Shown: in pieces, positions 16,375-24,566 of the stretch
Position numbering within the stretch: the stretch's first letter is position 1
How the letters are laid out: each line of letters opens with the position of its first letter
From: Rugosimonospora acidiphila
GTDB taxonomy: Bacteria; Actinomycetota; Actinomycetes; Mycobacteriales; Micromonosporaceae
Length of the DNA stretch: 64,000 nt
NCBI RefSeq assembly: GCF_039543385.1
Contig: NZ_BAABJQ010000006.1
Coordinates: 355,765-419,764 of the forward strand
Direction: 5' to 3'
Program-made: the position numbers and the translations under genes
The notes under the pieces: generated by a model
The model's input: the letters and a program-made list of their open reading frames with translations, nothing else
Told to the model about the DNA's origin: nothing
Databases searched by the model: none

Positions 16375-18239
16375 TTCTTGCCGGCGCCGCGCTGGTCGGC
16401 GCCGTCGTCCGAAGTGGACAGCGCGGCGATGAACGCCTCCTGCGGCACCTCGACCCGGCCGACCATCTTCATCCGCTTCTTGCCTTCCTTCTGCTTCTCC
16501 AGCAGCTTGCGCTTGCGGGTGATGTCACCGCCGTAGCACTTGGCGAGCACGTCCTTACGGATCGCTCGGATGGTCTCCCGGGCGATCACCCGAGAGCCGA
16601 TCGCCGCCTGGATGGGCACCTCGAACTGCTGGCGGGGGATCAACGAGCGCAGCTTGGCGGCGATCCCGACGCCGTAGTTGTACGCCTTGTCCTTGTGCAC
16701 GATCGCGGAGAACGCGTCGACCGCCTCGCCGTGCAGCAGGATGTCCACCTTGACGAGGTCGGCCTGCTGCTCGCCGTTGGGCTCGTAGTCCAGCGACGCG
16801 TAGCCCTTGGTGCGCGACTTGAGCTGGTCGAAGAAGTCGAAGATGATTTCGGCGAGCGGCAGCGTGTATCGCAGCTCGACCCGGTCGGCGGACAGATAGT
16901 CCATGCCCTGCAGGCTGCCCCGGCGCCCCTGGCACAGCTCCATCACCGCGCCGACGTAGTCGTTGGGGGTCAGCACCGTGGCCCGCACGATCGGCTCGAA
17001 GACCTCGGCCACCTTGCCCGTCGGGTACTCGCTCGGGTTGGTGACGGTGAGCTCACCGCCGCCGTCCAGGTTGACCCGGTAGACCACGTTCGGCGAGGTC
17101 GAGATCAGGTCGAGGCCGAATTCGCGCTCCAGCCGCTCCCGGATAATCTCCAGGTGCAGCAGCCCGAGGAAGCCGCAGCGGAATCCGAAGCCGAGCGCCG
17201 CGCTGGTCTCCGGCTCGTAGGACAACGCGGCGTCGTTGAGCTTGAGCTTGTCGAGCGCGTCGCGCAGATCCGGGTAGTCCGAGCCGTCGATCGGGTACAG
17301 GCCGGAGTAGACCATCGGCTTGGGGTCCTTGTATCCCCCCAGCGCATCGGTGGCCGGCCGTGAATTGATGGTGACCGTGTCGCCGACGCGGGACTGCCGC
17401 ACATCCTTCACGCCGGTCATCAGGTACCCGACCTCGCCGACGCCGAGCCCCTTCCCCTTGAGCGGCTCCGGCGAGATCACGCCTATCTCCAGCAGCTCGT
17501 GCACCGCCCCGGTGGACATCATCTTGATCCGGTCGCGGGCCTCGATCCGGCCATCGATAACCCGGACATAGGTGACCACACCGCGATAGACGTCGTACAC
17601 CGAGTCAAAGATCATCGCGCGGGCCGGGGCATCGGCGACGCCGACCGGCGCCGGGATCTGCCGGACGATCTCGTCCAGCAGGTGCGACACACCTTCCCCG
17701 GTCTTCCCGGACACCCGCAGGCAGTCCTCGGGCTGGCAGCCGATCAGGTGCGCCAGCTCCTCGGCGTACTTCTCCGGCTGGGCGGCCGGCAAGTCGATCT
17801 TGTTGAGGACCGGGATGATCGTGAGGTCGTCCTCCAGGGCCAGGTACAGGTTGGCCAGGGTCTGCGCCTCGATCCCCTGGGCCGCGTCGACCAGCAGGAC
17901 GGCGCCCTCGCAGGCGGCCAGACTCCGGCTGACCTCATAGGTGAAGTCGACGTGACCGGGCGTGTCGATCATGTTGAGGACGCTGTCCTCGCCGCTCAGG
18001 CCACCCTCCCGCACCCGCCAGGGCATCCGGACGGCCTGGCTCTTGATCGTGATGCCGCGCTCGCGCTCGATGTCCATCCGGTCGAGGTACTGCGCACGCA
18101 TCTGCCGTGCGTCCACAACCTCAGTGAGCTGCAGCATCCGGTCGGCCAGGGTGGACTTCCCGTGGTCGATGTGGGCGATGATGCAGAAGTTGCGGATGCG
18201 CTCCGGAGCGGTAGCGCCCGCAGCTGGCGTCGATGGCAC
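16371..18239 (-). CDS. lepA: Elongation factor 4 (LepA)
   Basis: A 622-residue translational GTPase. G1 is AHIDHGKS near the N-terminus, G3 is DTPGHVDF, G4 is NKIDLPAA. LepA-specific domains and the C-terminal CTD follow, including the phrases SLDYEPNGEQQADLVKVDILLHGEAVDAFS and KCYGGDITRKRKLLEKQKEGKKRMK. LepA binds ribosomes and affects elongation or initiation under stress. The GTG start is assigned from the first residues before RIRNFCIIAHIDHGKS. It overlaps the downstream Nudix gene. Confidence 0.97.
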   Translation of the reverse strand: MPSTPAAGATAPERIRNFCIIAHIDHGKSTLADRMLQLTEVVDARQMRAQYLDRMDIERERGITIKSQAVRMPWRVREGGLSGEDSVLNMIDTPGHVDFTYEVSRSLAACEGAVLLVDAAQGIEAQTLANLYLALEDDLTIIPVLNKIDLPAAQPEKYAEELAHLIGCQPEDCLRVSGKTGEGVSHLLDEIVRQIPAPVGVADAPARAMIFDSVYDVYRGVVTYVRVIDGRIEARDRIKMMSTGAVHELLEIGVISPEPLKGKGLGVGEVGYLMTGVKDVRQSRVGDTVTINSRPATDALGGYKDPKPMVYSGLYPIDGSDYPDLRDALDKLKLNDAALSYEPETSAALGFGFRCGFLGLLHLEIIRERLEREFGLDLISTSPNVVYRVNLDGGGELTVTNPSEYPTGKVAEVFEPIVRATVLTPNDYVGAVMELCQGRRGSLQGMDYLSADRVELRYTLPLAEIIFDFFDQLKSRTKGYASLDYEPNGEQQADLVKVDILLHGEAVDAFSAIVHKDKAYNYGVGIAAKLRSLIPRQQFEVPIQAAIGSRVIARETIRAIRKDVLAKCYGGDITRKRKLLEKQKEGKKRMKMVGRVEVPQEAFIAALSTSDDGADQRGAGKK

Positions 18240-18589
18240 GGTCGTCCGTTCGTCGTCGGTTCTTCGTATTCGGTTGGTTGCTCGTCGGTGCTCGTGATCG
18301 AGTGCGGCGCGCCCAGCATGGCCCGGCGCGCCGCGGTCTCGCTTCTATCGTCCCATGCCCGGCCCGCGGGGCGCGGGGGCCGGCTGGCGGGTTCCGGGCG
18401 CCACAGCGGCCACCGAGCGGACGGACGGCGCCCGCCCCGCCGGCCCGGGTCCGGGGCGGCTTGTCGCTCGGTTACGCACAATTCGCGAAACAGATACCGC
18501 AAAGATCGTCAATGTGTCTGGAGATCCACCTTGAGGTGTGACATAAACATCGAAGGTCATCACGACCCCCATTACCCCGAGGAGCGCAA
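18240..18589. other. Intergenic region between divergent lepA and GH25 genes
   Basis: 350 bases without a supported gene. The lepA-proximal part is rich in GTCG/TCGG; the GH25-proximal ~120 bases are AT-richer and should hold the lysozyme promoter. No conserved riboswitch could be recognised; the c-di-AMP type that often precedes cell-wall hydrolase genes in actinobacteria was looked for and its core motifs are absent. Confidence 0.45.
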
Positions 18590-19327
18590 ATGCCATCACC
18601 CCGCAAGCGGCTCGGCCTGCTGGCCGGACTCACCGTCGCGGCCACCGCCGCCGTGAGTATCCTCTTCGGCACCGGCGCCGTCGCGGCCCCGGCCGGAGTC
18701 CAGGGCCAGGACGTGTCCTCCTACCAGGGCAGCGTCAACTGGCAGGCGCAGTGGAACGCCGGCTCGAGGTTCGCCTACATCAAGGCCACCGAGGGCACGT
18801 ACTACACCAATGCGTCCTTCGCCCAGCAGTACAACGGCTCGTACAACGTGGGCATGATCCGCGGCGCATACCACTTCGCCCGCCCGGACACCACCACCGG
18901 CGCGGTCCAGGCCGACTACTTCGTCAACCACGGCGGCGGCTGGTCGAAGGACGGCAAGACCCTCCCGGGCGCCCTGGACATCGAGTACAACCCGTACGGC
19001 GCGGAGTGCTACGGCCTGTCCCAGGCGTCGATGCGCAGCTGGATCACCTCGTTCTCGAACGAGTACCACGCCCGGACCACCCGGTGGCCGGTGCTCTACA
19101 CGACCACGGACTGGTGGAACACCTGCATCGGCAACTCCAACCCGTGGGCGGCCAACTCGCCGCTGTGGATCGCCCGGTACGCCAGCACGGTGGGCGCGCT
19201 TCCGCCCGGGTACTCGGTCTACTCGTTCTGGCAGTGGAGCAGCGCGGCCACACTGGCCGGCGACTCCGACGTCTGGAACGGGACGCTGGACCGGCTGAAG
19301 GTACTCGCCTGCAACGGCGCCTGCTGA
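18590..19327 (+). CDS. Secreted GH25 lysozyme (N-acetylmuramidase)
   Basis: 245 residues. A signal peptide (~1–33; KRLGLLAGLTVAATAAVSILFGTGAVAA) ends near AAPAG. The GH25 domain starts GVQGQDVSSYQGSVNW, with an early catalytic-site Asp in GQDVSSYQG, the DxE pair in ALDIEYNP, and the core YIKATEGTYYTN and RGAYHFARP. GH25 enzymes hydrolyse the MurNAc–GlcNAc bond of peptidoglycan; in actinomycetes they serve turnover or defence. Cysteines near 143, 182, 241 and 245 may form disulfides. GAGGAG precedes the ATG. No integrase or tail genes are near, so this is not a prophage lysin. Confidence 0.93.
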   Translation: MPSPRKRLGLLAGLTVAATAAVSILFGTGAVAAPAGVQGQDVSSYQGSVNWQAQWNAGSRFAYIKATEGTYYTNASFAQQYNGSYNVGMIRGAYHFARPDTTTGAVQADYFVNHGGGWSKDGKTLPGALDIEYNPYGAECYGLSQASMRSWITSFSNEYHARTTRWPVLYTTTDWWNTCIGNSNPWAANSPLWIARYASTVGALPPGYSVYSFWQWSSAATLAGDSDVWNGTLDRLKVLACNGAC

Positions 19328-19338
19328 GCGACGCCGCG

Positions 19339-19379
19339 GGGCCGGCTGGGGCGTACCGTCGCCCCAGCCGGCCCGTTTT
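19339..19379 (+). terminator. Intrinsic terminator after GH25 lysozyme
   Basis: A perfect 14-base-pair stem: GGGCCGGCTGGGGC at 19339–19352 pairs with 19361–19374, followed by GTTTTG. Confidence 0.9.
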
Positions 19380-19407
19380 GGCCCGACAGCCGGTGACCTG
19401 GTACTCT
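19378..19407 (+). promoter_or_regulatory. Likely rpsT promoter
   Basis: TTGGCC (19378–19383) and TACTCT (19402–19407) are separated by 18 bases, a housekeeping sigma arrangement. Transcription from about 19414 would give a ~68-base leader before rpsT. It abuts the GH25 terminator. Confidence 0.55.
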
Positions 19408-19481
19408 GGCTGCTCGCGTGTGGCGACGTACAGTCATCCACGCCCAAGCAACCAACCGAGCTATCAGGACGAGGCTGTCGC

Positions 19482-19748
19482 GTGGCGAACATCAAGTCCC
19501 AGATCAAGCGCAACCGGCAGAACGAGAAGGCCCGGCTGCGGAACAAGGCGGTCAAGTCGTCGCTCAAGACGGCGATCCGCAAGTACAACGAGGCGGTCCA
19601 GGCCGGCGATGCCGCCTCGGCCGAGACCCTGCTGCGCGACGCGTCCCGCAAGCTGGACAAGGCCGTGAGCAAGGGCGTCATCCACAAGAACCAGGCGGCC
19701 AACCGCAAGTCGGCCATCGCCAAGCGCTACACGTCGCTGGCGGCCTGA
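19482..19748 (+). CDS. rpsT: 30S ribosomal protein S20
   Basis: An 88-residue highly basic protein of three helices, standard S20: MANIKSQIKRNRQNEKARLRN at the start and KGVIHKNQAANRKSAIAKRY near the end. It binds 16S rRNA early in assembly. The GTG start is preceded by GGACGAGG. As usual in actinobacteria it is close to, and opposite, holA, though here a collagen-like membrane protein gene lies between. It is a single-gene unit with its own promoter and terminator. Confidence 0.97.
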   Translation: MANIKSQIKRNRQNEKARLRNKAVKSSLKTAIRKYNEAVQAGDAASAETLLRDASRKLDKAVSKGVIHKNQAANRKSAIAKRYTSLAA

Positions 19749-19764
19749 GCGCCCTTTTCGCGTA

Positions 19765-19794
19765 CCGCCGTCCGGGCCCTCCCGGGCGGCGTTT
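19765..19794 (+). terminator. Intrinsic terminator after rpsT
   Basis: CGCCGTCCGGG at 19765–19775 pairs with CCCGGGCGGCG at 19780–19790 (one G–U pair), followed by TTTT. Confidence 0.9.
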
Positions 19795-19837
19795 TCGCGT
19801 TCCTGGGCCCAGACTCCCCGCTGGGGCTGGACTCTGT

Positions 19838-19881
19838 CCGGGTCTAGCCACTGCCCGGGTCTAGCCACTGCCCGGGTCTAG
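19838..19881. repeat. 17-base tandem repeat at the 3' end of the membrane protein gene
   Basis: CCGGGTCTAGCCACTGC occurs at 19838–19854 and 19855–19871, with a partial third copy to 19881. Each copy contains CTAG, so on the minus strand each carries a potential TAG; because 17 is not a multiple of three, only one is read as the stop of the gene at 19844. Confidence 0.85.
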
Positions 19882-21007
19882 ACCGGGCGTCGAACCGCCG
19901 CTGGTTGGGCCGGACGGCGCGACGCATCGGCAGCGCCGGGTTCATCCCGCGACCGGGGTCCTCGGCCGGTCTCGGCGCGGCAGACGGAGGAATCGGCGTA
20001 CCGGGGCCTCCGGGGCCACCGTCCGTGGCACCGCCGGCGAGATCGGCCGGCTTCCCCGATGCGCCCGACGTGCCTTGTTCGCCCATAGGTGCCGTTTCTT
20101 CGTGCCCGCTCCCTCGGATCGGATCGGCCGGTCCGGCCGACCCGCCGGCTATGGCCGATCCACCCACCTCGGCCGATCCACCCATCTTGGCTGATCGACC
20201 CATGTCGGGCGGTCCGCCCGTGCCACGCGCCCCGCTCGGTGCGGCCGGGCCAGCCTGGTCGCTCGATCCGCTCGCGGCCGGGTCGACCGGGCCACTATCC
20301 GACGGGGCGCCGCCACCGGCAGGAGCCCCGCCATTCCGGTCCGCACCGCTCGGCCCGCCCTCTCCACGCAGGCCGGTCGCACCGTCCGGGCCGGTCGCAC
20401 CACTCTGGCCGGTCGCAGCACTCTGGCCGGTCGCACCATCCGGGCCAGGCTCGGCGTTCGAGCCGGCCGCCCCCGACCCGTTCGGAGGCCCGAAGGCACC
20501 CAACGCTCCCGGCACCACCGGGAAACCGCTCGCCAGCTGGTTCCGCCCGACCGGAAGTGCCTGTGCGACCGGGACGGCGGGGACCGGAACGGTAGGGGCG
20601 TGGACGGTAGAGGCCTGGACGGCGGGGGCCGCGGCCGTGCCCACGGCGCGCCCGACGGCACGGCCCACCGCCCGACTTGTCCGTTGCGACGACGCCCCGG
20701 CCGCCTTCAACTCGACCGTGGCGCTCCCCCGGGCAACCTCCGGAATCCGCCTCGGGAGCACCGTCTTCTCGCCGGGGTACGGGAAGGACAGCCCGGCGAT
20801 GATGTCGTTGATCTTCACCATGGCCGCCACCGAGACGGGCAGAATGATCACGATCCACCAGGTCACCAGCTCGGCGAGCGCGAGCAGGATGGCGAGCAAA
20901 ATCATGCCTTCGAAGAAGACGAAGCACAGCAGGCCGCCCGGGTGCATGTAACGCAGCCGCAGCACGCGGGCGTAGAGCGGCCGCTTGGCCGTCGCCCCGC
21001 CGCTCAC
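19844..21007 (-). CDS. Membrane protein with collagen-like low-complexity tail
   Basis: 387 residues, function unknown. Residues 24–66 form two hydrophobic segments (LLCFVFFEGMILLAILLALA, then TWWIVIILPVSVAAMVKI), followed by a short conserved-looking cytoplasmic stretch GLSFPYPGEKTVLPRRIPEVARG. The remaining ~290 residues are low complexity: Ala/Val/Pro repeats, a collagen-like Gly-x-y run (TGQSGATGPDGATGLRG), and GGSA repeats every five residues. The tail ends with basic MRRAVRPNQRRF. The GTG start has GGAG upstream. It lies 40 bases after holA on the same strand, so it is probably co-transcribed with it. The true protein end depends on the 17-base repeat. Confidence 0.7.
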   Translation of the reverse strand: MSGGATAKRPLYARVLRLRYMHPGGLLCFVFFEGMILLAILLALAELVTWWIVIILPVSVAAMVKINDIIAGLSFPYPGEKTVLPRRIPEVARGSATVELKAAGASSQRTSRAVGRAVGRAVGTAAAPAVQASTVHAPTVPVPAVPVAQALPVGRNQLASGFPVVPGALGAFGPPNGSGAAGSNAEPGPDGATGQSAATGQSGATGPDGATGLRGEGGPSGADRNGGAPAGGGAPSDSGPVDPAASGSSDQAGPAAPSGARGTGGPPDMGRSAKMGGSAEVGGSAIAGGSAGPADPIRGSGHEETAPMGEQGTSGASGKPADLAGGATDGGPGGPGTPIPPSAAPRPAEDPGRGMNPALPMRRAVRPNQRRFDARSRPGQWLDPGSG

Positions 21008-21047
21008 CCGGCACGCTCCGCACCGCTCGCCCGGTGCACCGCGGTCT

Positions 21048-22025
21048 TCACCGGCCGTCCCCCGCGTTGCGCGCGGCGGTCACCGCAAAGATCGCGGACT
21101 CCAGCGCGTAACCCCGGTCGTCCGACCCGCCCTTGACCGCGGCATTACAGTCCGCGGCCGCCCGCATCGCATCGACCAGGCCCTCGGCCGTCCACCCACG
21201 CGCCTGCCGCTGCGCGCGCTCGATCTTCCAGGCCGGCATGCCCAACGTCGAGGCGAGCTGGTACGCGTTGCCCCGGCCAGCCGAGGCGACCCGGGCCACC
21301 GTACGCACCCCGTCGGCCAGCGCGTCGGCGATCGGCACCGGGTCGACGCCCACCTGCAGCGCCCAGCGCAGCGCCTCCAGCGCCCCCGGGACGTCGCCCA
21401 CCATCGCCGCGTCGGCCACGGTGAACCCGCTGACCTCGGCCCGGCCGCGGTAGTACCGGTTGACCGTGTCGGCACCGATCCGCCCGTCGGTGTCGGCCAT
21501 CAGCTGCGAGCACGCCGATGCCAGCTCACGCAGGTCGTGACCGACCGCGGCGAGCAGCGCCTCGGCGGCGTCCTCCGTGCACTTGCCACCCAGCCGGCGC
21601 ACCTCGTCCCGGACGAAGTCCACCCGCTCCCGGGGCCGGGTCAGCTTCGCGGCCCCCAGGACCTTGGCGCCGGCCTCCCGCAGCCCCTCCGCGAAAGCCT
21701 TGCCCTTGGCTCCGCCGGCGTGCGTGACGACCAGGCTGACCTCGGGATCGGGGTCGCGGGCGTACCCGAGGAGCGCGGCGACGAGATCCTTCTTCGCGTC
21801 CTGCCCGTTGCGGACCACCAGCACCCGGCGGCCGCCGAACAGCGAGGGGCTCAGCAGCTCGGCCAGCTCGCCGGGGACGAGCGAGCCGGCGTCGAGTTCA
21901 CGCACGTCGGTTTCGGGATCGCTGGCGCGCGACAGCGCGGTCACATCGGCTACCGCACGTGCGACAAGCAATTCTTCATCACCGCTGACGAGGCAGAGCA
22001 CGGGAGGCGCCGTTGTCACCCTCAC
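21048..22025 (-). CDS. holA: DNA polymerase III subunit delta
   Basis: 325 residues, the clamp-loader delta subunit that opens the sliding clamp. Typical features are the N-terminal P-loop-like region VLCLVSGDEELLVARAV, the central SLFGGRRVLVVRNGQDAKKD, and the C-terminal collar with LGMPAWKIERAQRQARGW. The GTG at 22025 was chosen because GGGA precedes it; a longer frame has no similarity. Located between comEC and rpsT as in most actinobacteria. Confidence 0.95.
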   Translation of the reverse strand: MRVTTAPPVLCLVSGDEELLVARAVADVTALSRASDPETDVRELDAGSLVPGELAELLSPSLFGGRRVLVVRNGQDAKKDLVAALLGYARDPDPEVSLVVTHAGGAKGKAFAEGLREAGAKVLGAAKLTRPRERVDFVRDEVRRLGGKCTEDAAEALLAAVGHDLRELASACSQLMADTDGRIGADTVNRYYRGRAEVSGFTVADAAMVGDVPGALEALRWALQVGVDPVPIADALADGVRTVARVASAGRGNAYQLASTLGMPAWKIERAQRQARGWTAEGLVDAMRAAADCNAAVKGGSDDRGYALESAIFAVTAARNAGDGR

Positions 22026-22175
22026 ATCGTCCCACGTCGACCGCCGCTTCTGGAGAGGGTCAACCGCTCCAGTACTCCACATACACCCCCAGTACGCTGC
22101 TCCAACGCCTCCAGACGGGGTCGGACGGCGTATCCGGGCACCCGGAGCCGTCCGGGAACCGCCGACCCGGCGGCG

Positions 22176-24566
22176 TCACGGCGGCCGGCGGCCGGGGCTC
22201 GACCCGTGCCGTACCGTCGCCAGCCCACCCCGATCGAGCACCGCCGCCACGTCCCCGTCCTGATCCGTACGCAGCACCCGGGCACCGTTGCGCGCCAGGT
22301 GCGCGAGCATCGGCAGGTTCGGATGCCCGTATGGATTGCCGACCCCGACCGATACCAGCGCGATCGACGGGTGCACCGCGTCCAACAATTCTTGATCTTG
22401 ATTTGCTGACCCGTGATGGGCGACTTTCAGCACGTCCGCCCGCAACGCGTCCCGGCCGTCCGTGGCCAGCACCTCGGTCTGCTCCTGCGCCTCGGCGTCG
22501 CCGGGCAGCAGCATCCGCACCCCGTCGGCGACCGCCATCACGATCAGCGAGTTGTTGTTCGGGTCGGAGTCGGTACCGGTGACCCGGCCGATCGGCCCGA
22601 GCACCGTGAGCGACAGCGGCCCCTGCGCCCACCGCCAGCCCAGGCCCGGTACCACCACCGGAATGTGGTGCCCGGCCGCCTCCCCCAGCACCTCCTGCCG
22701 CCCGGCGACCGGGTCCGGGAACGATCCGACCGCCACCTCGTCCACCCGCCGGCCGCGGAAGACCCCGTCCACGCCGCCCACATGATCGGCGTGGTAATGG
22801 CTGATGAGCAGCAGCGACACCTCCCGGATGCGCAGCTCGCGCAGGCACCGGTCGGTGGCCGCGGGCTCCGGGCCGGCATCGACGACGACGGCGCGGCCCG
22901 GCGCGATCGGGAGCACTATCGAGTCGCCCTGGCCCACGTCGCAGGCCACCATGAGCGCACCCGTCGGCGGCCAACCCGACACCACCACCGCCACCGGCAC
23001 CCCGCCGAGCACCCCCGCCACCGCGCACACCGCCGCCACGACCCGTACCGCTGGCCGCCGGGCGGCCACCACCCCGACCAGCAGGATCAGCGCGAGCAGC
23101 AGTCCCCCGGTCGCGCCACCCGGCCAGGTCACCACCGCCGACGGCACCGACGCGCCGATCCTCGCCACGCCGACCAGCCAGCGCGCCGGCCACGAGGCGA
23201 GCCATGCGAGGAACGCCGCGCCCGCCGGCCAGACCGTGGACACCGACGCCGCCGCCACGCCCACCACGGTCGCCGGGGCGACGGCCGGGTCGGCGACCAG
23301 GTTGGCCGGCACGGCGACGAGGCTGACCGTGCCCGAGATAGCGGCGATCACCGGCGCGCAGGCCACCTCGGCGGCGGCCGGAATGGCCAGTGCCTCGGCC
23401 AGGCCGGCCGGCACCCGGCGCCGGCGCAGGGCGTCGCGCCAGCGGGGGGCGATGAGCAGCAGCCCAGCGGTGGCGAAGGCGGACAGCGCGAACCCGGGGT
23501 CACCCGCGAGCGCCGGTGAGACCAGGATCAGGATGACCACGGTGGCCGCCAGGCCCGGTACGGCGGCCCGGGGGCGGCCGGACACCAGCGCCAGCAGGCC
23601 CAGCCCGCCCATTGCCGCGGCCCGCAGCACGCTCGGCGACGGCCGCGCCAGGATCACGAAGCCGACCAGCGCGACCGTGCACAGGGCACCCGCGAGCCGC
23701 GGCCCGGCCCGGCACCACCGGGCCAGCAGGAGCACCGCACCCAACACGTAGGCGACGTTCGCCCCGGAGACGGCCACGAGGTGCGTCATTCCGGTCGCCC
23801 GGAAGTCGTCGGCGACGGCCAGATCGAGGCCCGCCGTGTCCCCATCCACCAGGCCGGGCAGCAGCCCGCCCGGCCCGCTCGGCAGCGGCTCGCACGCCCG
23901 GCGCAGGCCGGAGCGCAGCGCGCCGGCCGCCCGCTGCACCCATGGCGCCCTACCCGTCCGGTCCGGTGCCGCCGACGCCGACAGGACGGCGGCCGTCAGG
24001 TCGCCGGCGTCGGGCGGGGACAGCCGGCCCGAGGCGAGCACCGGCGTCCCCGGCAACAGGGCCCGCCAGGCCGGATCGTCGGCGAGCACCAGCACGCCCG
24101 CGTCGAGCCGGAAACGCCTGCCGTCCTCGGTGCGCACCGTCGAGGCCGACGCGGGCACCAGATAGAGCGGCGGCCTTCCCGCCGTGCCACCCACCAGTTT
24201 CGGATCGCCGGCAACCGTCAGTTCCAACTGCACACTCGCGTGCCGCCGGACGAGACCGGCGAGGGGCTGCGCGTCCCGGACGGCCAACCGGGCGGCGGTG
24301 GCCGTCGCGCCGCACACCGAGCCGAGCAGCACAGCCACCACGAGCCAACGCGCCGGACCGAGCCTCCTGACGAATCCGGCACCGGCAGCCAGCAGCGCGG
24401 CCGCCGCGGCCAGCTCGGCCGCGTGGACGGCGCTCACATACAGGCAGCCGAGCGCGGTCGACCAGGCGCCGACGGCGATGCCGGCCAGCCGGAGGTCGGG
24501 CAGGGCCCGCCGGGGTGGGGCCTGATCCCTCGCGGATCGCCGATCACGCTCCGGAGCGGCGCTCAC
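22176..24566 (-). CDS. comEC: ComEC/Rec2 family DNA-uptake channel protein
   Basis: A 796-residue membrane protein. N-terminal part: several membrane helices and an OB-like region (DUF4131). Middle: the Competence domain, with VAVSGANVAYVLGAVL and MGGLGLLALVSGRPR, in a block of about eight helices. C-terminal: a metallo-beta-lactamase-like domain with HYHADHVGG (H589 area), later GDAEAQEQ and VAHHGSANQ. ComEC forms the channel that takes single-stranded DNA through the membrane, and the lactamase-like domain is proposed to degrade the other strand. The GTG start overlaps the comEA stop (GTGA). Whether this organism is naturally competent is not shown. Confidence 0.94.
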   Translation of the reverse strand: MSAAPERDRRSARDQAPPRRALPDLRLAGIAVGAWSTALGCLYVSAVHAAELAAAAALLAAGAGFVRRLGPARWLVVAVLLGSVCGATATAARLAVRDAQPLAGLVRRHASVQLELTVAGDPKLVGGTAGRPPLYLVPASASTVRTEDGRRFRLDAGVLVLADDPAWRALLPGTPVLASGRLSPPDAGDLTAAVLSASAAPDRTGRAPWVQRAAGALRSGLRRACEPLPSGPGGLLPGLVDGDTAGLDLAVADDFRATGMTHLVAVSGANVAYVLGAVLLLARWCRAGPRLAGALCTVALVGFVILARPSPSVLRAAAMGGLGLLALVSGRPRAAVPGLAATVVILILVSPALAGDPGFALSAFATAGLLLIAPRWRDALRRRRVPAGLAEALAIPAAAEVACAPVIAAISGTVSLVAVPANLVADPAVAPATVVGVAAASVSTVWPAGAAFLAWLASWPARWLVGVARIGASVPSAVVTWPGGATGGLLLALILLVGVVAARRPAVRVVAAVCAVAGVLGGVPVAVVVSGWPPTGALMVACDVGQGDSIVLPIAPGRAVVVDAGPEPAATDRCLRELRIREVSLLLISHYHADHVGGVDGVFRGRRVDEVAVGSFPDPVAGRQEVLGEAAGHHIPVVVPGLGWRWAQGPLSLTVLGPIGRVTGTDSDPNNNSLIVMAVADGVRMLLPGDAEAQEQTEVLATDGRDALRADVLKVAHHGSANQDQELLDAVHPSIALVSVGVGNPYGHPNLPMLAHLARNGARVLRTDQDGDVAAVLDRGGLATVRHGSSPGRRPP

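Noticed and set aside
18240..18589. c-di-AMP riboswitch upstream of the GH25 lysozyme gene
   Set aside because: Such elements are frequent before actinobacterial cell-wall hydrolase genes, but the conserved core motifs are absent.
18590..19327. GH25 lysozyme as part of a prophage
   Set aside because: It has a signal peptide and a housekeeping neighbourhood (lepA, rpsT), and no holin, integrase or structural phage gene is near.
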